NCBI GenBank assembly: GCA_905178155.1
Contig: CAJINV010000002.1
Span: 9,489,087-9,553,086, forward strand
DNA from: Amoebophrya sp. A120
Lineage: Eukaryota > Sar > Dinophyceae > Syndiniales > Amoebophryaceae
Length of the DNA: 64,000 nucleotides
Direction: 5' to 3'
The notes under the pieces were generated by a model. The model was not told where the DNA came from, did no database searches, and saw only the letters and a program-made list of their open reading frames with translations. The stretch's first letter is position 1. Each line of letters begins with the position of its first letter. The translations under genes were made by a program, and so were the position numbers. Positions 1 through 11,700 of this stretch are shown here, one piece after another.

Positions 1-752
1 CTCGAGATGATTTCGTGTTCATTCGGAAGGGGGAATGTAGGTATGATCAAGAAACACGATGCAAATCGATCTTGACAACCAACCCGATATTGATATCGAT
101 TCAAGACCCGAAACCTCAAAATTGAAGTCACGATGTAAATCAAGATGAGTTGACGATGATTCAAAATGAGGTCTAACCGAAATCACGATGTAAGTTTGAT
201 GGTGACGATCAACGATTGTTGATCTGATTTTAGCGTATACTATGGCGATTCGAGACTGAATTTGAAGTACCCCAAAACTTGAATGTTTACCCGCAGGCTG
301 TACGTTAGTACCATTCAGATTGATTGCAACTTGAAACGCCTTCCAACAGGGCCTATTAACACCTTGAATCAAAGATGACCAGTGTTCAAATCGCCCGCGT
401 TTCTTGCGTTGTTGATTGTCTTCCGACATTTTGCAAATCAATATGAAGATCGACCGACCGCTCCATCGCTTGTGGCAGCAAAGAAAACTCAGATGCTTTT
501 CCTAAATTTCCAAAAGAACTTTTATTACTCTGATTGACACGGACACTCTTTATCATGTTTTCCTTTTCCATATGTATCGCCTTATCACAACATGTTGCAA
601 CAGACGAAAACCAGAGCTACGCATCAAAAAAACTCAACACGCAATGTCTTTGCTATGCTTCGCGGTTTTCGAAAATAAAGCCCACTCTTTATGTTTAGTG
701 TCTGAAAAGCATTTTTTTTCAGGCTCTGGCACCCCCTCGAGCTAGGAATTGC
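1..752. other. Left-edge region without a recognised gene
   Basis: AT-rich sequence. Two short minus-strand open frames (140 and 61 codons) show no motif, no compositional signature of coding and no splice context linking them to a neighbour. Several loosely repeated GATT/ACGATG words occur between 60 and 240, but no clean tandem unit is visible. I see no RNA gene or mobile element here. Confidence 0.5.
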
Positions 753-828
753 GTGTTCTCAAAATCATACAAGGTGTCCCCAGACCACCAGGATCAGAGG
801 CGATTCCAATTTTTTATGCAAAACAATG

Positions 829-912
829 CTCGTTATCGGAAGCAGATCTTGCTGCGCGATGACAACAGTGCTCGCTATCGGAAGCAGATCTTGCTGCGCG
901 ATGATCACGTTG
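829..912. repeat. Two-copy 42-bp direct duplication
   Basis: A block beginning near 829 and again near 871 shares CGGAAGCAGATCTTGCTGCG (20 bases) and its flanks almost perfectly. The two copies differ by one or two substitutions. This is a local tandem duplication just upstream of the GC-rich minisatellite. The frames open through it on both strands are incidental. Confidence 0.8.
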
Positions 913-1039
913 AATATGCTTTGCGATTCCAAAGCGGTGCTTTTTGTCATGGATTCCACAGAAAAAAGCCAGAAGAGTCCGGATATAAGAAATGGAGTAA
1001 TACACTCAGAAGGAAGAAGGCCAGAACGGGCGGGCCAGA

Positions 1040-2030
1040 AGACCTGAGGACATATCTGCGACCGGGCGGACCAGAAGGCCCAGGCGGGCGGGCCAATTTT
1101 GGCCCCGCGGGCGGAGCTTCCTCCGGTGCTAGTGCAACTCAAAACTGAAACCGGGCGGACCAGATTGGCCAGGCGGGCGGGCCAATTTTGGCCCCGCGGG
1201 CGGAGCTTCCCCCGGTGCTAGCGCAACTCAAAACTGCGCCCGGGCGGACCAGAAGGCCCAGGCGGGCGGGCTAATTCTGGCCCCGCGGGCGGAGCTTCCC
1301 CCGGTGCTAGTGCAGCTCAAAACTGAAACCGGGCGGGCCAGATCGGCCGGGCGGGCGGGCCAATTTTTTTTGGCCCCGCGGGCGGAGTTCCCCTCGGTGC
1401 TAGTGCAGCTCAAAACTGAAACCGGGCGGACCAGATTGGCCAGGCGGGCGGGCCAATTTTGGCCCCGCGGGCGGACCTTCCCCCCGGTGCTAGCGCAGCC
1501 CAAAACTGCGCCCGGGCGGGCCAGAAGTCCAAGGCGGGCGGGCCAATTTTGGCCCCGCGGGCGGAGCTTCCCCCGGCGCTAATGCAGCTCAAAACTGAAA
1601 CCGGGCGGACCAGATTGGCCAGGCGGGCGGGCCAATTTTGGCCCCGCGGGCGGACCTTCCCCCCGGTGCTAGCGCAGCCCAAAACTGCGCCCGGGCGGGC
1701 CAGAAGTCCAAGGCGGGCGGGCCAATTTTGGCCCCGCGGGCGGAGCTTCCCCCGGCGCTAATGCAGCTCAAAACTGAAACCGGGCGGACCAGATTGGCCA
1801 GGCGGGCGGGCCAATTTTGGCCCCGCGGGCGGAGCGGCCCCCGGTGCTGGCGCAGCTCAAAACTACGCCCGGGCGGACCAGAAGGCCCAGGCGGGCGGGC
1901 CAATTTTGGCCCCGCGGGCGGAGCTTTCCCTGGTGCTGGTGCAACTCAAAACTGCGCCGGCCCGGGCGGACCAGAATGGCCAGGCGGGCGAGCCAATTTC
2001 GGTCCCGCGAACAGCCCAGCCCACAGCGCT
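1040..2030. repeat. GC-rich minisatellite (~89-bp unit, 179-bp higher-order unit)
   Basis: About eleven head-to-tail copies of a unit containing GGCGGGCGGGCCAATTTTGG, CCCCGCGGGCGGAGCTTCC and CAACTCAAAACTG. Spacing of the CAAAACTG word is about 89-90 bp. Two neighbouring units, from about 1410 to 1588, are repeated nearly exactly from 1589 to 1767, so a 179-bp higher-order unit has itself been duplicated. The bias keeps several frames open on both strands, giving Pro/Gly/Ala/Arg-rich phantom proteins. None should be treated as a gene. Confidence 0.93.
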
Positions 2031-2264
2031 GCTGTGAGTAAAGTGCCTTGCTACACTGAGCGACCCCATACTTAAAACGCAGCGGCTCACTGGTTTCTGC
2101 CATGATCGCGCTCGCTAGGCGCCGCGCTGCGAAAACTCTAAAAAGACCGGAAGAAGTAAAGAAACAGAAACGCACCACTAGCCTAAATATAATTTTTCAT
2201 TTGCCATCCATAAGATAAGTGCGAAACAAGTCGATCAAGATAAAACCATGCTTGAATATATCCG

Positions 2265-4778
2265 TCAAAAGAGAAACTTTAGAAGTTTTGTCGACGACCT
2301 CCTACGTTGATTTGCCTCACGCGCGCTAATCTGCTTCATCGTATTCCCGTCTTCTACCTCGCTCTCCTCCACTGTGATATCCTCCAGAAACGCTCCGCCA
2401 CCCACGGTTGCACTCCCCTGCTGACTGAGTTCCTTCTGCGGCGAGCAGACCTTGACAAGCAGCTGCGACGTCTTTCGTGCGGCGGGAGCGAGCGTGCGTT
2501 TGTACAGCAACGGCACCAGCAAATCCCCCGTAAAGCTGACGACGAGAGTCAGAAAGGCGATAATGTATAGGCCGACCATGTGCCGCACCTGCATCTGCAT
2601 GCCGTTATCGCCGCCACCCGCGGTGGCAGCCGCGGTGGTGTCTGTCCCCTCGCTCCAGGCGTCTAGGTCAGGGACGGTCTTATCACGGTACCGCTCGTGC
2701 AAGTAGAAAAAATCGCCCTGGTCGTACAGCCGCGCGCTCAGGTAACTGTAGGAAAGGGCGATGTCCCGGCTGACCGGCGTCGCCACGCCCATGGGCAGAA
2801 CGGGCGGCCCCACGACAATGAGATCGTGATCGACCAGAAACTTCTGAAAATCTTCCCGCGCGCGCACGTCGTGCTCCGGCAGCAGCACCCCGTCGCAGCG
2901 CCGCAACACCATGCCTTGCATGGTCTGCTTGCTCCCGGGAAACACGAGCAGCGACAAGGCGGGATGCACCGCGTGCACGGCCTTCGCCACGTGCGTGGCC
3001 ACGCAGACCCGCCGGCAGGCGTCCTCCCCGTCGTAGATCGCCGGATCGCTCCTACCAGCCGCCGTGTTGTCCTCCACACTGTCCGCCAGCACTGACCCGG
3101 GCGCAAACCGGCCGCGCGCGTAGCACTTCGTGATATCGGTCACGCCGCAGTGCCGTGTGTGCTCGAGCATCAGGTTGGAGGCCAGATTCGCCGTGTAGGA
3201 GGTGATCGTGACGAAAATGATACAGGCAAGCAGGTACTTCACCGTACGCCCCTTGAACGTCGTGCACTTGTGGGGCACGTCCAAGTCCAACACCAGCAGC
3301 CCATAAAGCGACAGGTAGACGGAGGTGCAGAGTGCAAAAAATGCAGTCTTGCGCCGTTCCGCGCTGCACCTTTCATATCCAAAACAGAGACGACCGAGAA
3401 CCGTCTTCTCCGGGTCGTCGTGAGGAAGTTGCTTATATGCGTCGCTTGAAGGGCCGCCCGCACCTGGGGTTTGATTAGCAACCGACCCAGAGCTCTTATC
3501 CTGCGACGCCGTTCCGGCGTCGCTGCCGTTGCCGCGGACGTCGCAGTGGTGGTCCCGTCTCTCACTCTTGCTTTCCTCCTCAGCCCATATAATACTGCAT
3601 TTTTGTTCTTCTTGCGGAAGAGTTGGTGTACAAACATCGTTTTTGTCTGCACAGTTTTGATGATGTTGAAGGTCTGGCTCACTGTGCTCCTCGGAAACGC
3701 AGGCCGGACCCTCAACGAGCACGAGCAGAAGCCCACCCCCCACGCAGATGAAAAATGTTGCCAACCACAGCGTGGGTGAGAAGGGCGAGAACACGCCGAA
3801 CCATTGGGTCGGGTCCGACCAGAAGCTGCGCCTCTTGTACCGCCGCACGAGAAGGCGCTGGTCGCCGTTCAACAGAGGCTGTGTAAATGCGGTCATCGCG
3901 CGTCGGTTGTCCACCAACCAAGCCGCCGTGGGACACACGTCGATCACCCCCATCTGCACATCGTGAATGCACGCGTCCCAGGCCGATTTAAAGGTTTCCC
4001 GGGAAAACGCGGTCAGGCTGCTTCTAGATGTACTAGTTCCCGCACCGGTCGTGGACGCCGTTGCACGATTCGGCGCGAAGACCTGTGTCGTTCCTGCGTG
4101 CGTCACCTCCCGGAGCGAGAATCCGCCCTCGATCGAGATGGCGCGCAGATAATCCGCCATCAGTCCCGTCCAACGCCCCGTCGAGTCCCGCCAGTGCCAG
4201 GGCTTCGATTCGGCCGGAAACGCGAACCGCAGGGTGCGGCCCTGGAGCCCGGTGGAAACCACGGTTTGGTGGAACGCCATGCCAAATTGGAGGCTGCCAT
4301 CCGCAGTAAAGATTGAGTCGGTCTTCACGACAGCTGCAGAGGTAAATGACCCATCGTTTATCTCAGGAGAGGCCGCCGCGGCTAAGCAGGTGTCGTACGA
4401 GTAAACTCGGCCCTTGAAGTACTCACTCGGGTAGCGGCTTACGCCTCGACAGGCGTCCGCATCGACGTAGCACCACGGCTGCGCGCACGAAGCCGCCACG
4501 GAAGACGTGGTGTGGTCACTCGTACCAGGCAACCCAGTGCCGGAGGTGGTGCTGCTCGTACGGCAGTAGGGAGGCAGCTCCGCGTCCCAGGCGGTTCCAC
4601 ATTTTGCGCCGTAGGCCTGCGGATACTTAAAGACACCCAGTGCCGTTGGCGCGAGCAGAAAGGTCCCCAGCAGATAACTGCCGCCCTCAAACAAACCTGA
4701 ATTTGTGCCAGCTTCGGTCGTGGTAAGAACCTGAGTGAATCGCCCACCGACGCAAGGGCATAGGCTGGTGCCATTCAT
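2265..4778 (-). CDS. Ionotropic glutamate receptor-like channel
   Basis: Predicted 837-residue membrane protein in one uninterrupted exon, starting at the ATG at 4778 and ending at TGA. Around residues 180-215 (LRFAFPAESKPWHW, then GRWTGLMADYL) it resembles the first half of the bilobed ligand-binding domain. A membrane helix lies near 345 (TLWLATFFICVGGG). After a long charged low-complexity loop (~365-480) come two more hydrophobic segments, the second carrying SYTANLAS near residue 524, which matches the hallmark SYTANLAAF gating motif of iGluR M3. A final helix near 740 (GLYIIAFLTLVVSFTG) fits M4. The N-terminus is cysteine-rich (SCAQPWCYVDADAC). A ligand-gated cation channel at the cell surface is inferred. 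The ligand cannot be read from the sequence. The cytosolic insertion between M1 and the pore is longer than in animal receptors. No introner interrupts this gene. Confidence 0.82.
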   Translation of the reverse strand: MNGTSLCPCVGGRFTQVLTTTEAGTNSGLFEGGSYLLGTFLLAPTALGVFKYPQAYGAKCGTAWDAELPPYCRTSSTTSGTGLPGTSDHTTSSVAASCAQPWCYVDADACRGVSRYPSEYFKGRVYSYDTCLAAAASPEINDGSFTSAAVVKTDSIFTADGSLQFGMAFHQTVVSTGLQGRTLRFAFPAESKPWHWRDSTGRWTGLMADYLRAISIEGGFSLREVTHAGTTQVFAPNRATASTTGAGTSTSRSSLTAFSRETFKSAWDACIHDVQMGVIDVCPTAAWLVDNRRAMTAFTQPLLNGDQRLLVRRYKRRSFWSDPTQWFGVFSPFSPTLWLATFFICVGGGLLLVLVEGPACVSEEHSEPDLQHHQNCADKNDVCTPTLPQEEQKCSIIWAEEESKSERRDHHCDVRGNGSDAGTASQDKSSGSVANQTPGAGGPSSDAYKQLPHDDPEKTVLGRLCFGYERCSAERRKTAFFALCTSVYLSLYGLLVLDLDVPHKCTTFKGRTVKYLLACIIFVTITSYTANLASNLMLEHTRHCGVTDITKCYARGRFAPGSVLADSVEDNTAAGRSDPAIYDGEDACRRVCVATHVAKAVHAVHPALSLLVFPGSKQTMQGMVLRRCDGVLLPEHDVRAREDFQKFLVDHDLIVVGPPVLPMGVATPVSRDIALSYSYLSARLYDQGDFFYLHERYRDKTVPDLDAWSEGTDTTAAATAGGGDNGMQMQVRHMVGLYIIAFLTLVVSFTGDLLVPLLYKRTLAPAARKTSQLLVKVCSPQKELSQQGSATVGGGAFLEDITVEESEVEDGNTMKQISAREANQRRRSSTKLLKFLF

Positions 4779-5770
4779 TGCACAAGAATGAATTTGTTTC
4801 AGCGGCCCGAAGTAGTACGTAGGACCTCAAATGACAGAAGTATCGTGCTATACACACGATGCTGCGACAAAAACTACGACGCAGTAGTAGTACTACAGTC
4901 TTGATCTGACCTCTTGTTGTTGACGTACGTTCATAGGACTTTCTTCAAAGCTGCTCTCTTCGGCAAGTACGACTCCGTATGTTTTCCCACTCAGAACCAG
5001 CAGCCTATGTCTCTTGGACCTCTCTAGATTTGGAATAGTACTAACACGAACGGCAGCTGCAAAAGCAAAGATGCGGAAGCTTTTAGAAAGGACAGAACGA
5101 TGTGGACCTCCTATACAACACAAATAGTTCAACGCAAACGAACCGTGCGGACCACGTCTGTGAAAGTTTCTTGATGTTTTCCATGTGTAGATGCAGGCGG
5201 TTTGGTCATGTTCATGCGTGTTCATCCTCGGGGGAGCATGCAACTCTGACTAGACTCAGTGCAGAGTTCGAGCATGCAATGCCATCGAGGTTTCCTATGG
5301 GTGACGAGCGTTAGCAAGACCTCCTGAGACCCAGCTTTCTACAAACAAGGTCCAAGAAATATTTCTTGTTGTGAAGATAAATCGAAAATTGCATAGGTTT
5401 CTTTTATAATCGAGCTTTATTCTCTATCTCCGAGAAAGGCCTTTCCTTTTACCTGGGGAGACTCACGAGAGCTATTAAGAACTTTTGGGTTGCGAAGAAA
5501 GAAATCACACTACACTATACGGGTAACTCTGAGCATGTAAAAATGATTTGACAGAAATGACAATGTATCGGAAAAGAACATAGGTCGAACTTCGGGTGTC
5601 ATGTGCCAAGAAAATACCGTCCTGCCACACGTCCAATGCGCAGGACTTGCTAGCGCGAAAAAGACTCTTTTCCGCAAGAGCAACATAGCACAAAGAAAAA
5701 TCACTGTCACAAGGTCTACTTCTGCCATCGACTGAAAGCGAAGTCAAAATCGATAGGACCCGCAGCCCAT
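4779..5770. other. Intergenic interval between the trp gene and the receptor gene
   Basis: About 990 bp between the stop of the tryptophan gene and the start of the downstream receptor gene. Short open frames occur on both strands without recognisable motifs. It probably holds the 3' UTR of the large gene and the 5' region of the next. I see no RNA gene or repeat. Confidence 0.5.
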
Positions 5771-8700
5771 TCACTGCCCCGGCTCTTTCCCCGTACAGAG
5801 GCGGTACACGAGGTCGCCGACTGTTCCCCCGTCTTGCTGCATCAGACTGGTGCCCACGAGGAAGCAGTCGATGAGCCCGCAGTCCGCTTTGGTCTGTACC
5901 ATCTCGGAGTGTGCCTTGATCCCACTGAAAGAGACCAGCTTCACGTCGACCTGCCCGTATTTCCCGGCCTGTTTTGTCTGTCCCAGGAAGGATCCCACCT
6001 TGGAGGTGGTCTTTAGATCGATTTGGAAGGTTTTCAAGTTCCGGTTGTTGACGCCAATGACGATTTTTTTCTGCTTCGCCTTTTCGCACGCCTCCAGCGC
6101 AAGTTGCATTTCCGCGACGTTGTTCACTTCCAGAATCGGCTCTACCTTGTACTTTTCCACCGCTAGCTTGATCATCTCCGCGAGCGGCTTCTCGAAAAAC
6201 CCGTTTTCGGCTGTGACGCCGTCAGCCGCAACCGCGAGGCTGACAATGAGCAAAACCGCGTCCGCGTTGTTTTCCCTCGCGCGGGCCAGCGAGCGCTCGG
6301 TCAGAAAGAAGTCCTTCATGAGCACCGGCGGACGGGATTGCGGCGAAGTTGTAGCTTCTTTCTGTTTGGTACGTGCAGCGAGGTCGCCTAACGTTTGCTG
6401 CGCTTCCTGGGAGTACTTTTCTGCCCCGTTGAAGAAGCAGGGCTCGGTGAGGATTGAGACCGCGGGAAAGAAGTCAAACGAGTTGTTTGGCAAGCCCTCA
6501 CAGTACCTCCGCAAGAACCTGCTCACAGTCGTGCATCCGTCCTGGCGATCGTAGTGACCGATTTTCACGGACGGGGTTTGCAACTTCACTTCCGGAATGA
6601 CGAAGAAGCTGCTGTCAGGTTTCTTACGGCTGTCGATTCGAGAAAAGATCGATGCGACGTTTACTTCTTGTTGGCGCGAGGATAAATTTTCCTTAGTGCC
6701 GGAAGGAGCTGTCAACGATGGGTCTTTTGTTTTCTGCATGGAGATATTGACAGACGCATCAGAGATTTTATTTTCTATCTGATTCACGACCCCGAACGCT
6801 CTTTGCTCCACCTCGTCCCGAATGAGTGTGTATTTGCAGATGCGGTCGACCAGACCCGCGTCCTTGTGCTTCGCGCTGTGAGTCCCGACGAAGTTCGTGG
6901 CCCAGATGAATTTGTGCAGCAAAAAAAGCGGGTTTCCGTCTTGATCCTCCGGCTCCGTGGCCGGTCGGGGCTGCAGCAACGAGAGGCACTTTTCCGTGCA
7001 GGCCTTCAGCCAGGCTCTGGATTGGGCAGGCGAAAACGCCTGCAGTACGTGGGGGGCTCGGTCCAAAAACAAAACCAACGCCGCGTTCATGGCGGTAAAG
7101 TTGCGCAAGTTCTCGAAATGCTTCTTCTTCTTTTCCAGCAGTTTCGCCTCCCGCCGAAACAGCGTCAGCATATTGATCGCGTTTTCTCTTTTCTCGTTCA
7201 CAGCATTTTGGTCTACTGCGGTTGTACCAGCCGCAGTTGTTCCTCCAGCTCTCGGCTGTATTAAACCGGTCAGCGAGTACACTTCTTCCGCTGTGCTCCC
7301 CTTAACACCAAAGTCTTCGCAAGTGAGAGTCATCGGCTGTGGCAACCGCTTCTCCCCCTCGTCTTCCCGCGGGAACACCACCTGGACCGTTTGCTTCACG
7401 CCCGCTACCGGTGTGGCTTTGTCCACCCCGTCGGTCGTGTGGATGACTATGAGCTTTTTCGGCAGAGTGGTCGAGCTGTGCTGTGCCCCCTTGGAAAACA
7501 CGAGCGCGTAGGCCCGGGCGACCAAGCTGCTGTGCGCGCCCAACACGGACACCTCCAACTCGCAGGGGTTTACGATCGGGCCGAGGTAGTTGAACAGGGT
7601 CGGCGACTTCCTCCGCGCCGTTTTGGCGGCTCGCAGCTTGGAGTACTTCGCGCGCAGCGGTCCGAACTTCTTCAGGATCGGAAAGAACTGGCGGGCAAAC
7701 ACGAAGGAGAAGTTTTCCGTCTCGTGCAGCACTTTGTCCACGTTCTCGAAACTGTCGATCGCGGTCAAGTGGGCGCCCAGACTCTCCAGCAGGTCCGCCG
7801 CCCCGCTGCCCGCAGCCGTGGACGCTACGTTACCGTACTTCAGCATTTTGATCCCGAGGGAATCTTTACGGTCGAAGGCGGCGGCGGCGAGAATGCAGGC
7901 GGGCGTGGAGATGTTGTGCGGATTCAGGAGATCTCCCCCCGTCCCGACGATGCACCCCATGACGAAATCGCGATTCATGTTCTTCGTTTTGTCAAACTTG
8001 TAGTTGCTCTTCGCCACCTTTTTCGCTTCTTGCAGCAGAATCTCCCGGCAAACAAAGAGCAGGTCCGCGAGCTTCTGGGCGTACTGCTCAGTCTCCTCCG
8101 CCGTCCGAACTTCCTCGTATTCCACGAACGTTTTGGAAAATTTTGTGAAGAAGGAAAAGATTTTCGCCTCCACGAGCGGATTTTCCGCGATCAGCTGCGG
8201 GTCCGAGTGAATCAGAAACGTTTCCGCGGCCTTGTAGAGCTGGTCAGTTGTGATTTCTCTTGTTTCAGCTTCTTCACCTAAATGAGCAAACTCATTCCCG
8301 GTTGCAGGAGTTCTTCCAGACGTGCAACTGATGAACTGCTCCATCAAGTCTATCGCGTCCACCAGTTCAAGCATGTGGGTTTGTTTGCTGATGGTTTGCT
8401 GGTCCTTGTCTCCGCGACCGGACAGATTGATGATCAGGTGCTGACTGCTGTCCATACTTGCTGCCTTCTTCATCGCGCCGGCCACCGCGTGCGCGGTTTC
8501 CAGCGCGCACAGGATCCCCTCGGTTTTCGCGAGTTTCTGGTAGGCCCGCAAGGCTTCCAAATCCGAGATCGACATGTAGTTCGCGCGGCCGGTGACGGAC
8601 AAGAAGCTGTGGATCGGCGACACGCCGGTGTAGTCCAGCCCGGCGGACACGGAGTGCGAGCTCCCGGACTGTCCCCCGTTGGTCTGCAGCATCAGGTTCG

Positions 8701-11700
8701 TCGAGCCGTGGAGGATCCCGACCGTGCCGTCGGGGCCGGAAATGGACGCGGAGTGGACTACTTTGTTGTCGTCGAGAAATTCGTTGTTCTCCTCCAGAAA
8801 CCCGCCGGCTTCCACGCCGAGCAACTCGACCCCCTCGTCCCCGACGAACGCGTCGAACATGCCGATGCAGTTGCTGCCCCCGCCGACGCAGCCGACCACG
8901 CAGTTGGGGAGCTTCTTCTCGCTGTCGAAGAACTGCTTCCGCGCCTCCCGCCCGATGCAGGCCTGGGCCTCCCGCACGATGTAGGGGAAGGGGGCGGGGC
9001 CGATGCAGGAGCCGATCACGTAATGCGTGGACTCAATGTTCGACGCCCAGTCCCGCATCGTTTGGTTGACCGCGTTCCGCAGGGTTTTCGACCCGATCTC
9101 CACGGGGACCACCTTCGCGCCCATGGACTCGATCTATGACAGTGCACAACCCCCCCTCCCCCTTATTTGTAATGCAAAATCCCAAATCCAGCTTGAGCTG
9201 CTGCTTCGTAGCGCTGTTTGCATGACAAATCCTGGAAGCCCAAACAGCACTACACTACAGTCCAAATTTGTCATGCTTAACAGACATTCTTGCTCATGCT
9301 TGTATTGCTGTCCATGCCATACAAATGCGGGGGAGGGGGAGTTGTGCACTGTCATACGATCCGCTGCACATTCAGCTGTTGCCGCCGCGCGTCCTTGCCG
9401 CCCATGTAGATCGTGCAGGGCAGGTTCATATGGATTGCAAAAATGTCTGGGTCTGGAAGGTTGGAACTTGTGATGCTACCTTTGGACTCTAAAAAATTCT
9501 ATATTGCATGACCAGCAAGAGGAGTCCGGTTTGTGCTACGCGTGGAGGGCATTTGTCATGCGGAAGAGGCATCAGGAAGGCCTCTGAAAATCTGTGATGC
9601 TAGGGCTTCCATGACAGACATTCCGTGTCATGCAAAAACAGCATAACAAATTTCGGATTCTTCCAGACCCCGACATTTTTACATTTGATAGTTCAGGTAC
9701 GCGCAGCACACCGCGGTGGCCACGCCGTGCTGCCCCGCGCCGGTCTCCGCGATGATCCGGGTCTTGCCCATGCGCTTGGCCAGAATCGTCTGGAAGATCG
9801 CGTTGTTGATCTTGTGCGCGCCGGTGTGCAGCAGGTCCTCGCGCTTCAGCCAGATCGTCGCGCCGTTGAGGCGGGCCTTGTCACTATCCCTGCCGGACCG
9901 CTGCACCAAGTGGCGGACAAACTTGGTCAGGTTTTCCGCCCTGTACAGGCCCGTCGGCCGCGCGGCGATCTTCTGGTAGAGAAAATCGATCTCCTTCCAG
10001 AACGAGGGCTGACTATACACCTTCACGAACTCCCTCTGCAGCTGCTCGCACGCCCGGCGAATCAGCTGCGAAACCCAGGCGCCGCCGAAGAACCCGTAGA
10101 ACATGGGGATCCTCTGTGGTTTGCAAATGCGGGTCAAGGCCCGGATGCGGAGTTGCGACTTCAAGTGTTTCTTGTGTTGCTCAATCGGTTCCGCAATTTC
10201 GTACGCTTTCAGCGAGACGCTGTACGTGTCGATACTAGCAGCTGTCGTGGCTGCATTTGGACTCTGTCTCTGAGTGAAGCACTGCTCCGCGCCGGACGCG
10301 ACGTCGAACGCGAGACTGCAGCCTGTCGCAGCCATGAATTCCCTCACGTCGCTGTTTTCTAACAATCCCTCCCTTAAACCATTCAGATTCTCCGGACACA
10401 GCCCGCCGGCCACGAAGAGTTGCTTCTGCGGGACAACACGACGCGCTTCCACTCCTGTTGCCCCGGTGGTGGACGAAACCAGCTTTTTGCAGAACTGAGG
10501 CACCACACTGGCCGCTTCCCACGTGAGTCCGTTGCCCCCAAGCGAGCTTCCCTTCTTGCAGTCGAGCAGCAGACCGGTAATAACTTTATTCGAGGGAAGC
10601 AGCAGCTTGGAGCAGCTCTCGACCGTGGTGGCTTGCAGAATGGTTTCCGTGCTATCGAACGCGAAAGCGATAAGAAACTTGCGCGAAGATGTTCCCACTC
10701 CCTGCTGTGCGAGCTGTTGTAAAAAGGCAGCGTCCTGGAAAACCTCCGCCACACACTTCACCATCTCCGTCGTTCCGCCGCAGTGCAACTGGATCACGTC
10801 GGGAGGGAGTTTCAAGACTGCAAGCTTCGACACTTGCTTCAGGATTTCTTCCTTCACCGCGTTGAAAATAGTTTTTTTACCACCAGAGATCACGACAGCC
10901 GCTCCACTCGGCTCCGGCACGACCAACAGCGCCACCGACTTGGGGTTATAGCTGTGGTAGTTGCAGTTTTGGATCAAACTGAACATGTCCGCAATTTTGT
11001 TCAGAGACTCCTGCTCGCCATCGTTCCCAAACGCGTTGTCGTGGCCATACACGTAGCGTGGGGACTTCTCGTAGAAGTTGAACCCGAAAAAATCCACGCC
11101 GTCCGAGAGGGACGCGATAACTTCCTCCCGGTTCGTGTAGCCGCACACCTTCAACGGGGTGATCGTTTGCTCCGGAGGTTTATTTGCGCTCGTCAGTTGT
11201 CTGTTTCTACTACTTCGCTGGTGGCTGGATGGGTGTACTACCGGGACCATGTTTTTCTTGTTGTCAGTAAAAGCCGATTTGCACTTTGCGGCGTCAAAAT
11301 TTTCGTACAGGTTCTTCACCATTTCACTGTATTCCTTATCCGTAGCCACGCCTGACTCCCCGAGCGCGATCGCCTTTCGCAAGTACTGCGTCCCGATCAC
11401 CGCGGCGTTCGGAATCTTCTCGTACGCCGCTCGACACAGGTTCACATCCGACCCGTTTGTGATGCCGAAGCCCATCAAGAGGAAAAATCCGTGCTGCTGA
11501 AGCGTTTTCAAGTGGTTTTGGTAACGCGTCTTCACGATTTTGTCCTCGATCTCGAACTTGTTCTTCGCGCTTTTCGTTGGCATCGTGGACGTAGTGGCAC
11601 CTGAAAGAGAGATTTTCGTTTTAATAAATGTCGATGTGGCAGCACCTACTTAACTATACGATTCAAAAAAATTAGTAGACCGCTTGTTGTTCGGTGACGG

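Noticed and set aside
753-2178. Overlapping Pro/Gly/Arg-rich open frames on both strands
   Set aside because: They arise from GC-rich tandem repeats that keep all frames open; no motif and no single favoured frame.
8282-9139. Plus-strand 285-codon frame opposite the TrpB domain
   Set aside because: Shadow of the TrpB/TrpD coding strand, which shows clear catalytic motifs.
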